Shown: in pieces, positions 41,202 through 54,158 of the stretch | How positions within the stretch are numbered: position 1 is the stretch's first letter | Layout: every line of letters begins with the position of its first letter | Origin: Lentzea aerocolonigenes | GTDB lineage: Bacteria; Actinomycetota; Actinomycetes; Mycobacteriales; Pseudonocardiaceae | Assembly (NCBI RefSeq): GCF_000955955.1 | Contig: NZ_JYJG01000027.1 | Span: 1-58,558 of the forward strand | Length of the DNA stretch: 58,558 bases | Direction: 5' to 3' | Made by a program: the position numbers and the translations under genes | The notes under the pieces: model-generated | Seen by the model: only the letters and a program-made list of their open reading frames with translations | Told to the model about the DNA's origin: nothing | Database searches by the model: none

Positions 41202-42523
41202 ATGCCGAGCGTCACGACGGTGCCGGGCCGATGGCCCGTCATCGGGCACACCGTCACCCTGCTCAGGTCGCCGGTCGAGTTCCTGGCGTCGTTACCCGCG
41301 AAGGGTGACGTGGTCAGGGTTTTCCTCGGTCCCCTACCGGTGTACCTGGTCACGACACCCGCGCTCGCGATGGAGCTGCTCACGTCGGACAAGTTCGACA
41401 AGGGCATCGTGTTCGACAAGATGCGCCCGTTGTTCGGCAACGGGCTCGCCACGTCCAACGGTGCGTTCAACCAGCGGCAGCGCCGGATGATGTTGCCCGC
41501 GTTCAGCCGCGGCCGCGTCTCCACCTACGCGGAGAGCGTGATCACCACGCTGGCGACCGAGCTGCGCGACTCGTGGCGCGAGGGTCAGCGGCTCGAGTTC
41601 GACATGGTGATGCAGGACTTCGTGATGACCGTCGCCGGTCGCACGCTGTTCTCCGCCGAGCTCGGCCAGGAGGTGCTGGCCGAGATCAAGCACTCGATCC
41701 CGATCATGCTCAAGCACGTGCTGGTGCGCGCGTTCTCGCCGTCGTTCGTGGAAAAGCTGCCGCTCAAGGCGAACCGCGAGTTCGACGAGGCCGCGGCCCG
41801 GTTGCGCAGGATCATCCCCGAGGTCGTGGTCGGAGCCCGAAGGGAGGGCACCGACCACGGTGACCTGCTCTCGGCACTGCTCGCCGCGCGGGACGCGGAC
41901 ACCGGCGAGGCGATGACCGACGAACAGATCCACGACGAGGTCGTCACGATCCTCACCACCGGCGCGGAGACGACGGCCGTGGCGCTGGCGTGGTTCTTCC
42001 ACGAGGTCGGCACGCGGCCGGACGTTCGAGCGCGGTTCCACGCCGAGGTCGACGCCGTGCTCGGTGACCGGCCGGCGACGTTCGAGGACGTGGCGAAACT
42101 GGAGTACACCGGCCGGATCATCAACGAGGTGCTGCGCCGCACCCCGCCGATCATCCTGATGCGCCGGGCCCGCGAGGACGTCGAGATCGGTGGCGTGCTC
42201 GTCGAGAAGGGCTCGGAGATCGCGGTCTCCCAGCACACTCTGCACCGCGACCCGCGCTGGTTCCCCGATCCCGACGGCTTCGACCCGGACCGCTGGGAGC
42301 CCTCGAAAGCGGCCGAGCTGCCGAAGGGTGCGTTCATCCCGTTCGGCGCGGGTTCCCGGTTCTGCCCAGGACATTTCCTCGCCCACACGGAGATCGCGAT
42401 CGCCGCCGCGACGATCGGCACCCGGTGGGATCTCGTCCCCGTCGCGGGACAACGCGTCTACGCCCAGGTGAAGGCGACCATGCAGCCCAACCAGCTGCCG
42501 ATGGTGGCCACTAGGAGAAAAGC

Positions 42524-42527
<4 letters not shown>
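41202..42527 (+). CDS. Cytochrome P450
   Basis: 441 residues from ATG 41202, preceded by GAGAGGG 8 nt upstream (ATG 41196 is also possible). Oxygen-binding I-helix TGAETTAVAL, ExxR in NEVLRRTPP and heme motif FGAGSRFCPGHFLA. PGRWPVIGHTVTLLRSP near the N-terminus with long sequence resembles CYP families that act on terpenes or fatty acids. The following hydrolase start overlaps its stop by 4 nt; geosmin synthase is convergent next door, but joint function is only a possibility. Confidence 0.94.
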
Positions 42528-45776
<3,249 letters not shown>

Positions 45777-45806
45777 TCAGCCCATTCCGTCTTGATCGGC
45801 ACGCAC

Positions 45807-46355
45807 TCAGCGCACGAGAGATTGTGCGCTCAACTTCACCGCAAAGGGGAACTGGAGCTCGATGATCTCTTCACCGTCAGAACGGGCCTGCTCGACGTAC
45901 ACCCCGTTTTCGAGGTGCAGACAACGCAGCCACGGACTGTCGTAGTCGATCATCCAGTAGTTCTCGCAGCCGACTTCCTGGAACTTCGCCCGTTTCAACT
46001 CGAGGTCCACGTGTCGCGTGCGCGGCGAGAGGACCTCGACCGCCAGCACGGGCGGTCCCATCAACGCCTGCTTCGTGAACTGCTCGCGCCGGCCCACCAC
46101 CAGATCGGGGATGAAGACCGTGTCGTCGGCGAGCACCACGTCGACCGGAGCGGGAAGCACTTCCAGCTCCGGCGGGCAGACAGCCGTCAGCGCCACCAGC
46201 AGCCGGGCGACGACCCGCTGGTGCACGGGGCGGGGTGAGGGGCTCATGACCAACACCCCGTCGACGAGTTCGAAACGGTGCCCATCATCAGGCATCGCCT
46301 CCAGGTCCGCCCACGTCAGTGGTCTGCCGTGGGGAAACGTCGGGACACCACCCAT
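45807..46355 (-). CDS. Uma2-family endonuclease-like protein
   Basis: 182 residues from ATG 46355. PD-(D/E)XK core: HRFELVDGVLVMSPSP, DDTVFIPDLVV, AVEVLSPRTRHVDLELKRAKFQEVG with the ExK-like element, then ENYWMIDYD. The family is abundant in actinomycetes and cyanobacteria, and is assumed to cleave nucleic acid, but no cellular function is proven. The AT-rich stretch at 46570-46615 is a probable promoter. Confidence 0.88.
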   Translation of the reverse strand: MGGVPTFPHGRPLTWADLEAMPDDGHRFELVDGVLVMSPSPRPVHQRVVARLLVALTAVCPPELEVLPAPVDVVLADDTVFIPDLVVGRREQFTKQALMGPPVLAVEVLSPRTRHVDLELKRAKFQEVGCENYWMIDYDSPWLRCLHLENGVYVEQARSDGEEIIELQFPFAVKLSAQSLVR

Positions 46356-46715
46356 GGTGCGTTCCACCCCCGCGTCGAGGCCACTGTCCGCCGGACGGAT
46401 CCCGGCGATGCCATTAGACAAGACTGGTCCGATTCTCACGACTCGCAAGCCCCTTTTGGCCGACGCCACACCACTGCCCGCACACGTCTCCGTGACCACC
46501 GCCCCGGAGGGTGAGGACTCACTGGTCCCCTCGTGGAAACCGACACCCGGACGGAGCAGCGTTTTGGTTGCAATCGAACAAGTGGCTAATTTTTGATCAA
46601 TTTTTGGGCGATTTTCGGTAACGCCATCCGCCCTGCCAATTGCTCGCGAATGCGACCCTAACGGAATCTTACGACTCAGCCAAGCACTCGGTTGGAGCAA
46701 TGCTTCACGAGTACC
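46356..46715 (-). other. Intergenic region upstream of the Uma2-type gene
   Basis: No gene seen. About 46570-46615 is unusually AT-rich for this DNA (AATTTTTGATCAATTTTT, centred on TTGATCAA) and may hold the promoter of the Uma2-type gene, or a binding site for a nucleoid protein. The rest is unremarkable, ending at the 3' end of the STAND gene. Confidence 0.5.
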
Positions 46716-48725
46716 TCACATCTGAAAGATCAAATCACCCAGAGCCGGTTTCAACCCGAATTCCGAGTAAACCGCACGGGCCGCTGCTTCCAGCTCGTCC
46801 GCGAGTTGGGTTTCACCGCACGCGCGGTGCACGCGGGAGAGCTCCAGACGGGCCCGCGCCGCGCCCACGATGTCGAAGCCGGCCTCGCAGACGGCCACGG
46901 CCGAGTGCAGGAACGTGCGGGCCGCCCCGCACTGTGAGCGGGAGAACTCGTTGCACCCCAACACATACAGCACGAAACTCTCACCACGACGGTCGCGCGC
47001 CGACCGCGCCAGGTCCAGCGCGACGGAGAGCACGTCGAACGCCTTGCCGTGCTGCCCCTCGGCCACCAGCAGCTTGCCCAGCCGGTAGTTGATCTGCGCC
47101 AGCACCCGGACCGGCCCGACCCCTCCGCACAACTCCAGGGCGGCAACGAGCCGTTGCCGCGCGGAGGCGGGATCCGAGTCGTAGAGGTCGATCTGGGCCA
47201 GGAACTGCAGCGCGGCCGCCTGGCCCACGGGATCTCCCAGCCGCTCGTACACCGCCAGCGCCCGTTGATACCACTGCCGGGCGCCGACGAGGTCGCCGGA
47301 CGACCGCAGCACGATGCCCATGTTGCGGTAGGCCAGTCCGAGCCCGGCGAGGTCGCCGAGATCTTCCAGGACGTCCTTGGCCAGCACGGTCATCTCGTAC
47401 GCGAGGTCGTAGCGGCTCTGGCTGATGTAGAGCGACGCGAGCGAGCAGCGCAACACCGCCGTGCCGCGAACGTTGCCCGAACAGGCCGCGAGAGCGACGT
47501 CGTGCGTGCGCTGCCAGCCGTCGTAGTCGGTGCTGGCCTCGAACAGCGTGACCAGCCGGTGCGCCAGCTCCCAGCTCAGCTCGTCCAACCCGGCCTCTGC
47601 CGCCAGCGACACCGCCTCGGCCAAGGACGCGGCAGAAGCCTCCAGCCACGCCAGCGGATCGGACCGCAGCAAGGCATCAGGCCGCACGACCTCGCGCACC
47701 GCCGACCCGCGCACGATCGAGAACTCGCCGCCGTACAACGCGGACCGCGCGTGGTCCAACAGGTACAGCCACCCGCCCAGCACCCGCCGCAACGCATCGA
47801 TGGACGCCTGCGAAGCGAACTCCCGGACCAACGGCGGCACCACGTAGTCGCCGCCGGAGAATGAGACGAGATGCGCCGACACCAGCTCGTCCACAGCGGA
47901 CTGTCCGCGCACGTCCCCGAACGCCACCACCGGCGCCCACGACGGCACGGTGCCCAAGCCGGCGAGCACCCCCAGCAGCCGCCGCGCATGCAGGCTCAGA
48001 TCCCCGGCCGTCTCCTCGAATCGCGCCCGAACGGACAGCCCGCCGTGCGCCAACGCGTCCAACGAGAGCCGGTCGAGGAGGAGCGAGATCGGCCAATGCG
48101 GGCGTGCGGCGAGCTGAGCTCCCGCGATCCGCAGCGCCAGCGGCGAGCAGTCCACCGCCGACACCAGCGCATCCGCGGAAGACGACTCAGCCGACACCCG
48201 AGAGGCGCCGATCTGCTTGCCCAGCAACGCCAGCGCCTGCTCAGGTTCCAACGGGCCGACGGAGACCACGTGCGGCAGCCGCAACCGGTGCCGCGAAGTC
48301 ACCACCACCGCGCACCCCGGCGAGTGCGGCAGCAGCGGCGTCACCTGCTGCACGCTCGTCGCGTCGTCCAGCACGAGCAGAAGTGACTGCCGCGCAACAG
48401 CGTCTCGATACGCGCTCAACCGCGCCGCGAAATCCCCGGGGACGGGCAACCCGAACGAAGCGAGAAACCGGCCCAGCACTTCGTAAGGAGTCGAACCGCG
48501 CAGCCGCACGAACAGCTGACCGTCGGGGAAGTGCCCGTTCGCCACCCGGTGCGCCGCGTGCACGGCGAGCGTCGTCTTGCCCGCCCCCACCGGCCCCGTC
48601 AGCAACACCACCTGCGGAAACGTGGTGATCAGGTCCACAACGGACTGGAGCAGGCCCGCACGTCCGACGAAGTCCGCGACGGCCGCCGGCAGCTGGTGCG
48701 GGCGCGGGAACAGGTCGATCCGCAC
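46716..48725 (-). CDS. STAND NTPase with TPR repeats, lacking a SARP domain
   Basis: 669 residues from GTG 48725, preceded by AAGGGGGCAGGT. It begins at the point where the linker to the NB-ARC domain starts in AfsR proteins (PRPHQLPAAVADFVGR). Walker A GPVGAGKTT (Lys50), Walker B LLLVLDDA, RNBS-like PGCAVVVTSRH, and from about residue 350 a series of TPRs. It has no HTH/BTAD domain and lies 26 nt downstream of a full SARP gene, so it may be an accessory or have lost its DNA-binding half. The next gene is only the Uma2-type gene. Confidence 0.88.
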   Translation of the reverse strand: MRIDLFPRPHQLPAAVADFVGRAGLLQSVVDLITTFPQVVLLTGPVGAGKTTLAVHAAHRVANGHFPDGQLFVRLRGSTPYEVLGRFLASFGLPVPGDFAARLSAYRDAVARQSLLLVLDDATSVQQVTPLLPHSPGCAVVVTSRHRLRLPHVVSVGPLEPEQALALLGKQIGASRVSAESSSADALVSAVDCSPLALRIAGAQLAARPHWPISLLLDRLSLDALAHGGLSVRARFEETAGDLSLHARRLLGVLAGLGTVPSWAPVVAFGDVRGQSAVDELVSAHLVSFSGGDYVVPPLVREFASQASIDALRRVLGGWLYLLDHARSALYGGEFSIVRGSAVREVVRPDALLRSDPLAWLEASAASLAEAVSLAAEAGLDELSWELAHRLVTLFEASTDYDGWQRTHDVALAACSGNVRGTAVLRCSLASLYISQSRYDLAYEMTVLAKDVLEDLGDLAGLGLAYRNMGIVLRSSGDLVGARQWYQRALAVYERLGDPVGQAAALQFLAQIDLYDSDPASARQRLVAALELCGGVGPVRVLAQINYRLGKLLVAEGQHGKAFDVLSVALDLARSARDRRGESFVLYVLGCNEFSRSQCGAARTFLHSAVAVCEAGFDIVGAARARLELSRVHRACGETQLADELEAAARAVYSEFGLKPALGDLIFQM

Positions 48726-48751
48726 ACCTGCCCCCTTCTGCCGGAAAACCG

Positions 48752-51700
48752 TCAGTCGAAGTCAGTCTCACACAGAACACCCGCAGGCTCACCGCCGTGA
48801 ACACCCGTGACCCGTGCGACGATCGCTCGCATTTCATGCAGGTGCGAGGCCGCGGCCGGGTCGCCGAGCCGGTCCGCCGCATGCGCCAGCGCCAGCAACG
48901 ACTCCGCTTCCCCGAGCACGAAACCGGTCGCCCGCTGCACCTCCACGGCCTCAACGGCATACGCGTGCGCCCGCGCCAAGTCGCCCGCCTTCAGCCCCAG
49001 CAAGGCCAGCGTCGCCAACGCTCGTCCGCGCTGCATCCGGAACCCGAAGTCCGTGGCCTGCGCCAAAGCCCGCGTGGCCAGCTCCACCGCGGACTCCGAG
49101 TCGCCGGCCGTGTGCAGCACACGGGCCAGATCGATCAGGTACTCGGTCTCGTTGTCCACCCGCCCGAGCGACTCGGCCAGCCGCAGCCCGCGCCGCAACG
49201 CCTCGACGGCGGGTTCCAGCTGTCCCAGCCGGTGGCAAGCGCTTCCCACGATCACCAGGCCGAGCAGCACGTACAGTTCCGCCTCGCCCTCTTCTGCCTC
49301 CTCGACCAGAGCCAGGGCACGGGACAGTGCACGCTCGGTCCGCCCGGTGTCGCGGTCGATCTTCGCCTCGACCGACTGCAGCACGTACCGCCACGCGTGC
49401 GAGCCGGACTCCTCGGCCAGCCGCGCACCGCGGTCGGCGTACTCCTTGGCCCGCGCCGGATCACCGAGCAACGCGTGCAGCTCCCCCAAGGCGAACTCCA
49501 CCAACGTGTCCGAGACGCTGCCACCGGCGTCCTGCAACAACTCCCTCGACCGCTCGTAGTGCTCCAGCGACTCGCGGAGCCGTCCGGTCTGCGCGGTCGC
49601 CACACCCAAGTTCAGGTTCACCACAGCAGAAAGCCGGAGGTTGTCCTCCACCAACGGCAACGCCTCGCGCAGCAGCCCGACCGCCTCCTGCGTGCGGCCG
49701 AGCGTCAGGTGGATGACGGACAGGTTGTTGAGGCAGTGGAACCGTCCGTCCCGATCACCGGACTCCCCGTACAGCGCGAGAGCCGTCTCCAGATGCCCGA
49801 TCCCCCGCCGTCCGTCCAGCTCGCAGTGCAGCGTTCCCAGGGAAAGGTGCATCGAGGCCTGGCCGCGCAGGTCGTTCTCCTGCTCAGCGGCCAGCAGCCC
49901 GGCCGACGAAGTCTCGTGCCACCGGTCGAACTGCTGGCGCAGATACCACATGCGGCGCAACGAGTCCGCCAGCTCCCAGCGGTAGTTCAGCGGTTCGGCG
50001 CGGAGAGCGCAGGTCGCCACCGACTCCCCCTCACCGTCCAACCAGGACAGCGCGGCTTCCTTGCTGTCGAACGACAAGCTCGAGGTGCCGTCCCGGCCGA
50101 GCCGGTACATCTCCGGCGCCAGCACGTCCAGCGCCGCGTCCGTGGTGTGCAGGTAGTGGTCGAGCAACCGCAGCGCGGCCTTCTCCGCGTCCTCGTCGGA
50201 GTCCACCAGCTCCCGCGCGTAGAGGTGCAACAGGTCGTGCATCCGGAACCGGCCACGGGTGTGCGGTTCGATCAGGCTCGCGCCCTCGAGCAACGACACC
50301 AGCGGCCGCACGTCGTCCACGCCCATCAGCACGGACGCCGTGTGCGCGGTGAAGTCCGTGCGCGGCAACAGCCCCAGCCGCCGGAACAACCGGACGGCCT
50401 CGTCTGGCAACGTTGTCAGCGAAAGCTCGAACGCCGCCGTCACCGCCGCGCGCCGGTCCCCGCTGATCGCCAGCTGCGCCAACCGGTTGCCCTGAGCGAG
50501 ATCCGCGACGGCGTCCGAGATCCGGTCGTGCGGACGGCAAGCCAGGTTCGCCGCAGCGATCCGGATCGCCAACGGCAAGTACCCGCACAACGCCGCGAGA
50601 TCCGCGACGGCCTCGGGTTCGGCCTCCGCACGCGCGGAACCCAGCACGCGGTTGATCAACGTGTGGGCTTCGCCAGGAGTGAGCAGATCCAGCTCGACGC
50701 GCCGGGCGTCGTCCAGCGCCGTCAGCCCGCGCATGTCGTTGCGGCTCGTGACGATCACCGCGCAACCGGGCGAGCCGGGCAGCAACGGCCGTACCTGGTC
50801 CTCGCAGGCCGCGTTGTCCAACAGGATCAGCACCCGCCGGTTCGACAGGATCGACCGGTACGTGCTCGCCTGCTCGTCGACCTCACGCGGGATCTGGTCC
50901 GGCTCGACGCCGAGCCCGCGCAGGAACTGCGTGAGCGCCTCGACCGGTGTCGTGGCGGGAGCGTCGTCGTAGCCGCGCAGGTTCAGGTACAACTGGCCGT
51001 CCGGAAACCGGTCGCGCACCCGATGCGCCCAGTGCACGGCCAACGCCGTCTTACCGACACCAGCGGTGCCCGCGATCGACGTGATCACTACGGTCGACGC
51101 CGACAGGCTCGCATCGAGTTCGTCCAAATAGGACTTCCGGCCGGTGAACCTGGCAAGATCCGCGGGGAGCTGCGCGGGCGCCTTCGGAGACACCGGCCCG
51201 GATTCGTTGTCCTGGTTGAGGATCGCCTGATGCGCGGTGCGCAAGCTGCGGCCAGGGTCGACACCCAGCTCGTCGGCGAGCAACCGGCGTGTCCGGTCGT
51301 AGAGCTCCAGGGCGTCGGCCTGCCGGTTCGACCGGTACAGCGCGATCATCAGCTGCTCTACCAGCTGCTCCCGGAACGGGTTCGCGGCCACCAGCGCGGA
51401 CAGCTCGGTGATCACCTGCTCGTGCTGCCCGAGCTCCAGCTGCAACGCGAAGCACTGCTGGGCCACGGCGATCCGGCGCTCGTCGAGCCGTTCGGCCTCC
51501 ACTCGCAGCGCCTGGCTGTTCAAGCCCGCCAACGCCGGCCCGCGCCACAGCGAGAGAGCCGTGCGCAGCAACCGGACCGCCTCAGCGGGTTCCACGGTCT
51601 GCGCGGTGGCCACGTGCCGCTCGAACGTGACCACGTCCAGGGCCGCCGCTCCGAGCACGATCCGGTAGCCGGGCCCGTCCGTGACGATCATCCCCGGCAC

Positions 51701-51931
51701 GCCCAGCGCGGCACGGAGATCACCGACCGACTTCTGGATCTGGTGCTTGCCGGTCGACGGCGGCTCGCCGTCCCACACCACGTCGACCAGGTGCGCCAGT
51801 GGCACCACCCGGCCGGGCGCGAGCAGCAACGCGGCGAGCACCTTCTGGCCGCGCACGCCGCCGAGCTCGAGCCTGACGCCTGAGTCGCGAGCCTGGATCG
51901 GCCCCAGGATTCCGAAGTCCACGGGCGTCAC
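48752..51931 (-). CDS. AfsR-like SARP regulator with NB-ARC and TPR domains
   Basis: 1059 residues from GTG 51931 (GTG 51922 also possible; no Shine-Dalgarno seen). OmpR-type winged helix and BTAD at the N-terminus (FGILGPIQ...KVLAALLLAPGRVV...HQIQKSVGDLR, then ERRIAVAQQCFALQL), NB-ARC with GTAGVGKTALAV and LILLDNA, and a long TPR region from about residue 640. It would sense ATP and ligand and activate secondary metabolism or other genes. Co-transcribed with the SARP-less STAND gene. Target genes are not apparent. Confidence 0.93.
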   Translation of the reverse strand: MTPVDFGILGPIQARDSGVRLELGGVRGQKVLAALLLAPGRVVPLAHLVDVVWDGEPPSTGKHQIQKSVGDLRAALGVPGMIVTDGPGYRIVLGAAALDVVTFERHVATAQTVEPAEAVRLLRTALSLWRGPALAGLNSQALRVEAERLDERRIAVAQQCFALQLELGQHEQVITELSALVAANPFREQLVEQLMIALYRSNRQADALELYDRTRRLLADELGVDPGRSLRTAHQAILNQDNESGPVSPKAPAQLPADLARFTGRKSYLDELDASLSASTVVITSIAGTAGVGKTALAVHWAHRVRDRFPDGQLYLNLRGYDDAPATTPVEALTQFLRGLGVEPDQIPREVDEQASTYRSILSNRRVLILLDNAACEDQVRPLLPGSPGCAVIVTSRNDMRGLTALDDARRVELDLLTPGEAHTLINRVLGSARAEAEPEAVADLAALCGYLPLAIRIAAANLACRPHDRISDAVADLAQGNRLAQLAISGDRRAAVTAAFELSLTTLPDEAVRLFRRLGLLPRTDFTAHTASVLMGVDDVRPLVSLLEGASLIEPHTRGRFRMHDLLHLYARELVDSDEDAEKAALRLLDHYLHTTDAALDVLAPEMYRLGRDGTSSLSFDSKEAALSWLDGEGESVATCALRAEPLNYRWELADSLRRMWYLRQQFDRWHETSSAGLLAAEQENDLRGQASMHLSLGTLHCELDGRRGIGHLETALALYGESGDRDGRFHCLNNLSVIHLTLGRTQEAVGLLREALPLVEDNLRLSAVVNLNLGVATAQTGRLRESLEHYERSRELLQDAGGSVSDTLVEFALGELHALLGDPARAKEYADRGARLAEESGSHAWRYVLQSVEAKIDRDTGRTERALSRALALVEEAEEGEAELYVLLGLVIVGSACHRLGQLEPAVEALRRGLRLAESLGRVDNETEYLIDLARVLHTAGDSESAVELATRALAQATDFGFRMQRGRALATLALLGLKAGDLARAHAYAVEAVEVQRATGFVLGEAESLLALAHAADRLGDPAAASHLHEMRAIVARVTGVHGGEPAGVLCETDFD

Positions 51932-52280
51932 CGTAGGGGCAATTTCCGCACTTGGGGAAAGGGAACGAGACGGTAGCGAGACGGGATCCGGCGCGGCGAC
52001 CCTCGGGCCCGTGAGGCACATCGTGCTCGGCGTTTCCGCGCGTCCCGCGCTTCCTGTGCGACGGCACGTCCGGTCTGTTCCGGCGCATCCGCGCCCGGCC
52101 GTTCGGAGCAGTCGCCATCACCGGTGCGTGCCGCTCCACGGGCCGGCGTTCCACGCGATCCCGCGGATCACCGGAATTTCGCCGCCGCCGGGAAAGGAGG
52201 CACGGATGATCCCTCCTTTCGCAACATGATTCCGAGCTACGTTGAGCCCAGCCGCCGCGAACCTTCCGTTTGGAGGACTC
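51932..52280. other. Divergent intergenic region of the SARP and fucosidase genes
   Basis: 349 nt with no convincing protein gene apart from the 7-codon leader frame described at 52192-52229. GC-rich; no clear operator palindrome beyond that hairpin. It must contain promoters for both directions. Confidence 0.5.
52192..52229 (+). promoter_or_regulatory. Leader hairpin with perfect Shine-Dalgarno and a 7-codon peptide
   Basis: GAAAGGAGG (52192-52200) pairs over 9 bp with CCTCCTTTC (52212-52220), loop of 11 nt. The first arm is an ideal Shine-Dalgarno 5 nt before ATG 52206, which opens the peptide MIPPFAT ending at TGA 52227-52229. The second arm, GATCCCTCCTTTC, mimics the 3' end of 16S rRNA. 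The structure lies 52 nt upstream of the fucosidase start. Confidence 0.6.
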
Positions 52281-53993
52281 GTGCGCGTGCTGCTCGCCGT
52301 TCTGCTGGTGCTCGGGCTCGTACCGCCCGCCTCGGCAGCTCCCGCCCCCGCGTTCGACGACCCGCTGACCTCGGCCCGCACGCAGTGGTGGCGCGACGCG
52401 AAGTTCGGCATGTTCGTCCACTTCGGACCGTACTCGTGGTGGGGCGGCGAGTACCGGCGCCCGGACGGCACGGTGTGCCAGGACGCCGAGTGGATCAAAC
52501 TGCGCTGCGACATCCCGTGGCCCGAGTACGAGGCGGCCGCGCGCAAGTTCAACCCGACCGAGTTCGACGCCGACGAGATCGCGCGGCTCGCCCAGGACGC
52601 GGGCCAGAAGTACGTGGTCATCACGTCGAAGCACCACGACGGCTTCGCGATGTGGCCGACCCGCACGATGACCTGGAACCTCCACGACCACTCCGGGTTC
52701 CAGCGCGACATCCTGGCCGAGCTGAAGCGCGCGTCCGAACGGCGCGGCCTCCGGTTCGGGCTCTACTACTCGATCAACGACTGGCACGACCCCGGCGTCA
52801 CCGGCGACGCGTCGGCCTACAAGCAGCGCATGCGCGAACAGCTGCGCGAGCTCGTGACCACGTACCACCCGGCCACGCTGTGGTTCGACGGTCAGGGCCA
52901 GCCGTGGTGGTCGCTGCGGGACGGTGACGAGCTGCAGCAGTACCTGCGCTCGCTCGATCCGAAGCTGATCATCAACGACCGCGTCGCCAAGAGCCGGTTC
53001 GTCGACGGCGACCACGAAACCCCGGAACGCCACCAGAACATCCCCCAAGCGCCACTGGACGCCGTCGCCTGGGAATCGTGCATCACGACGAGCAACCGCT
53101 GGGGCTGGGCCCGCTACGACACGGCGTTCAAGCCGTCGTCCCAGCTCACCCGGTTCCTCACGGACATCACCGGCCGCGGCGGCAACATGCTGCTCAACGT
53201 CGGCCCCGACGACCTCGGCCGCATCCCGGCGGGCGCCCAGCAGTCGTTGCGCGGCGTCGGGGACTGGTTGCGGGCCAACGGAAAGGCGGTCTACGGCACC
53301 TCGATGACCGGTCTGGTCGCGGATCCCGGCTGGGGCGCGGTGACCCGGCGCGGTGACAAGCTCTACCTCTCGGTCTACGACTGGGCTTCCTCGTTGCACC
53401 TCAGCACGAAGGCGCCGTTCGACGTGCTGGCCGCGCGGGTTCTCGGCAGCTCGCAACGGGTGCGCTGGCAAGCTTCCGGTGACGGGATCGACGTGCTGCC
53501 GTCAGGTCAGCCGACCAACTCCACGGCGTCCGTGGTCGAGTTGACGATCCGCACGCCACAACCGGTGCACGGCACCGGATCCGGCCTGAGCGGCGAGTAC
53601 TTCGACGGCGACCGGCTCGTCGTTCGCCGCACGGACCCGACGTTGGACTTCCCGTGGCGGCTGACCACTCCGGCTGCGCCCGGCGTGCCGTTGGACGACT
53701 TCTCGGTGCGGTGGACCGGATCGCTGCAGGCGAGCTACACCGGCCCGCACACGTTGATGACCGTGTCCGACGACACGGTGAAGGTGTGGCTCGGCGACCA
53801 GGTCGTCATCGACAACACCAAGCCGCACGGCCCACGCGTCGACAAGGCGGTGGTGAACCTCGAAGCCGGGAAGAAGTACCCGATCAAGGTCGAGTACGCC
53901 GACCTGACCGGCGAGGCCTACCTCAAGCTGCTCTGGAGCAACCCGTACGAGTCCCAGCGAGTGGTCCCGAGCAGCGCTTTGTCGCCCGTGTGA
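52281..53993 (+). CDS. Secreted alpha-L-fucosidase (GH29) with PA14 domain
   Basis: 570 residues from GTG 52281, set by GGAGGA 4 nt upstream. Signal peptide to ASAAP. GH29 barrel with KFGMFVHFGPYSWWGGEY, KYVVITSKHHDGFAMW and the nucleophile Asp in TLWFDGQG; ITGRGGNMLLNVGPDDLG closes the barrel. The last about 140 residues (SGEYFDGDRLVVRRTDPTLDF..., VKVWLGDQVVIDN, YPIKVEYADLTGEAYLKLLW) form a PA14-type carbohydrate-binding domain. Removes alpha-L-fucose from extracellular glycans. Confidence 0.94.
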   Translation: MRVLLAVLLVLGLVPPASAAPAPAFDDPLTSARTQWWRDAKFGMFVHFGPYSWWGGEYRRPDGTVCQDAEWIKLRCDIPWPEYEAAARKFNPTEFDADEIARLAQDAGQKYVVITSKHHDGFAMWPTRTMTWNLHDHSGFQRDILAELKRASERRGLRFGLYYSINDWHDPGVTGDASAYKQRMREQLRELVTTYHPATLWFDGQGQPWWSLRDGDELQQYLRSLDPKLIINDRVAKSRFVDGDHETPERHQNIPQAPLDAVAWESCITTSNRWGWARYDTAFKPSSQLTRFLTDITGRGGNMLLNVGPDDLGRIPAGAQQSLRGVGDWLRANGKAVYGTSMTGLVADPGWGAVTRRGDKLYLSVYDWASSLHLSTKAPFDVLAARVLGSSQRVRWQASGDGIDVLPSGQPTNSTASVVELTIRTPQPVHGTGSGLSGEYFDGDRLVVRRTDPTLDFPWRLTTPAAPGVPLDDFSVRWTGSLQASYTGPHTLMTVSDDTVKVWLGDQVVIDNTKPHGPRVDKAVVNLEAGKKYPIKVEYADLTGEAYLKLLWSNPYESQRVVPSSALSPV

Positions 53994-54028
53994 TCGCGGT
54001 GGGGACGATGTGTGGACGCTCTCTCGCA

Positions 54029-54053
54029 CCCTCGGTGGCAACACCACCGAGGG
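54029..54053 (+). terminator. Hairpin after the fucosidase gene
   Basis: CCCTCGGTGG-CAACA-CCACCGAGGG, perfect 10-bp stem, 36 nt after the stop. Its 3' side overlaps the ribosome binding region of the small membrane peptide gene, so it may act there as well. Confidence 0.7.
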
Positions 54054-54062
54054 GAGCCGGGG

Positions 54063-54158
54063 ATGCGCACGACCAAGGACAGGGTGCAGCAGTGGACGGC
54101 CTTCGCCGTATTGGCGGCGGCCGTGGTCACGCTGGCGTGGCTGGGGCTGTCGCTGTAG
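54063..54158 (+). CDS. 31-residue single-helix membrane peptide
   Basis: MRTTKDRVQQWTAFAVLAAAVVTLAWLGLSL: a basic N-terminus followed by one hydrophobic helix reaching the C-terminus. ATG 54063 has GAGGGGAG about 10 nt upstream. It follows the terminator-like hairpin and its 3' end overlaps the convergent SARP gene by 32 nt. Size, charge asymmetry and helix fit a small membrane peptide or holin-like toxin; the evidence is composition and ribosome binding site only. Confidence 0.4.
   Translation: MRTTKDRVQQWTAFAVLAAAVVTLAWLGLSL

Noticed and set aside
45807..46355. Uma2-type gene as part of a defence or toxin-antitoxin system
   Set aside because: No partner antitoxin, methyltransferase or helicase lies nearby; the family is common and usually solitary.
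48797..51883. A 1028-codon open frame on the plus strand opposite the first SARP gene
   Set aside because: It is antisense to a clear SARP/NB-ARC/TPR protein, Arg- and Gln-rich with no recognisable domain, as expected for a shadow frame in GC-rich DNA.
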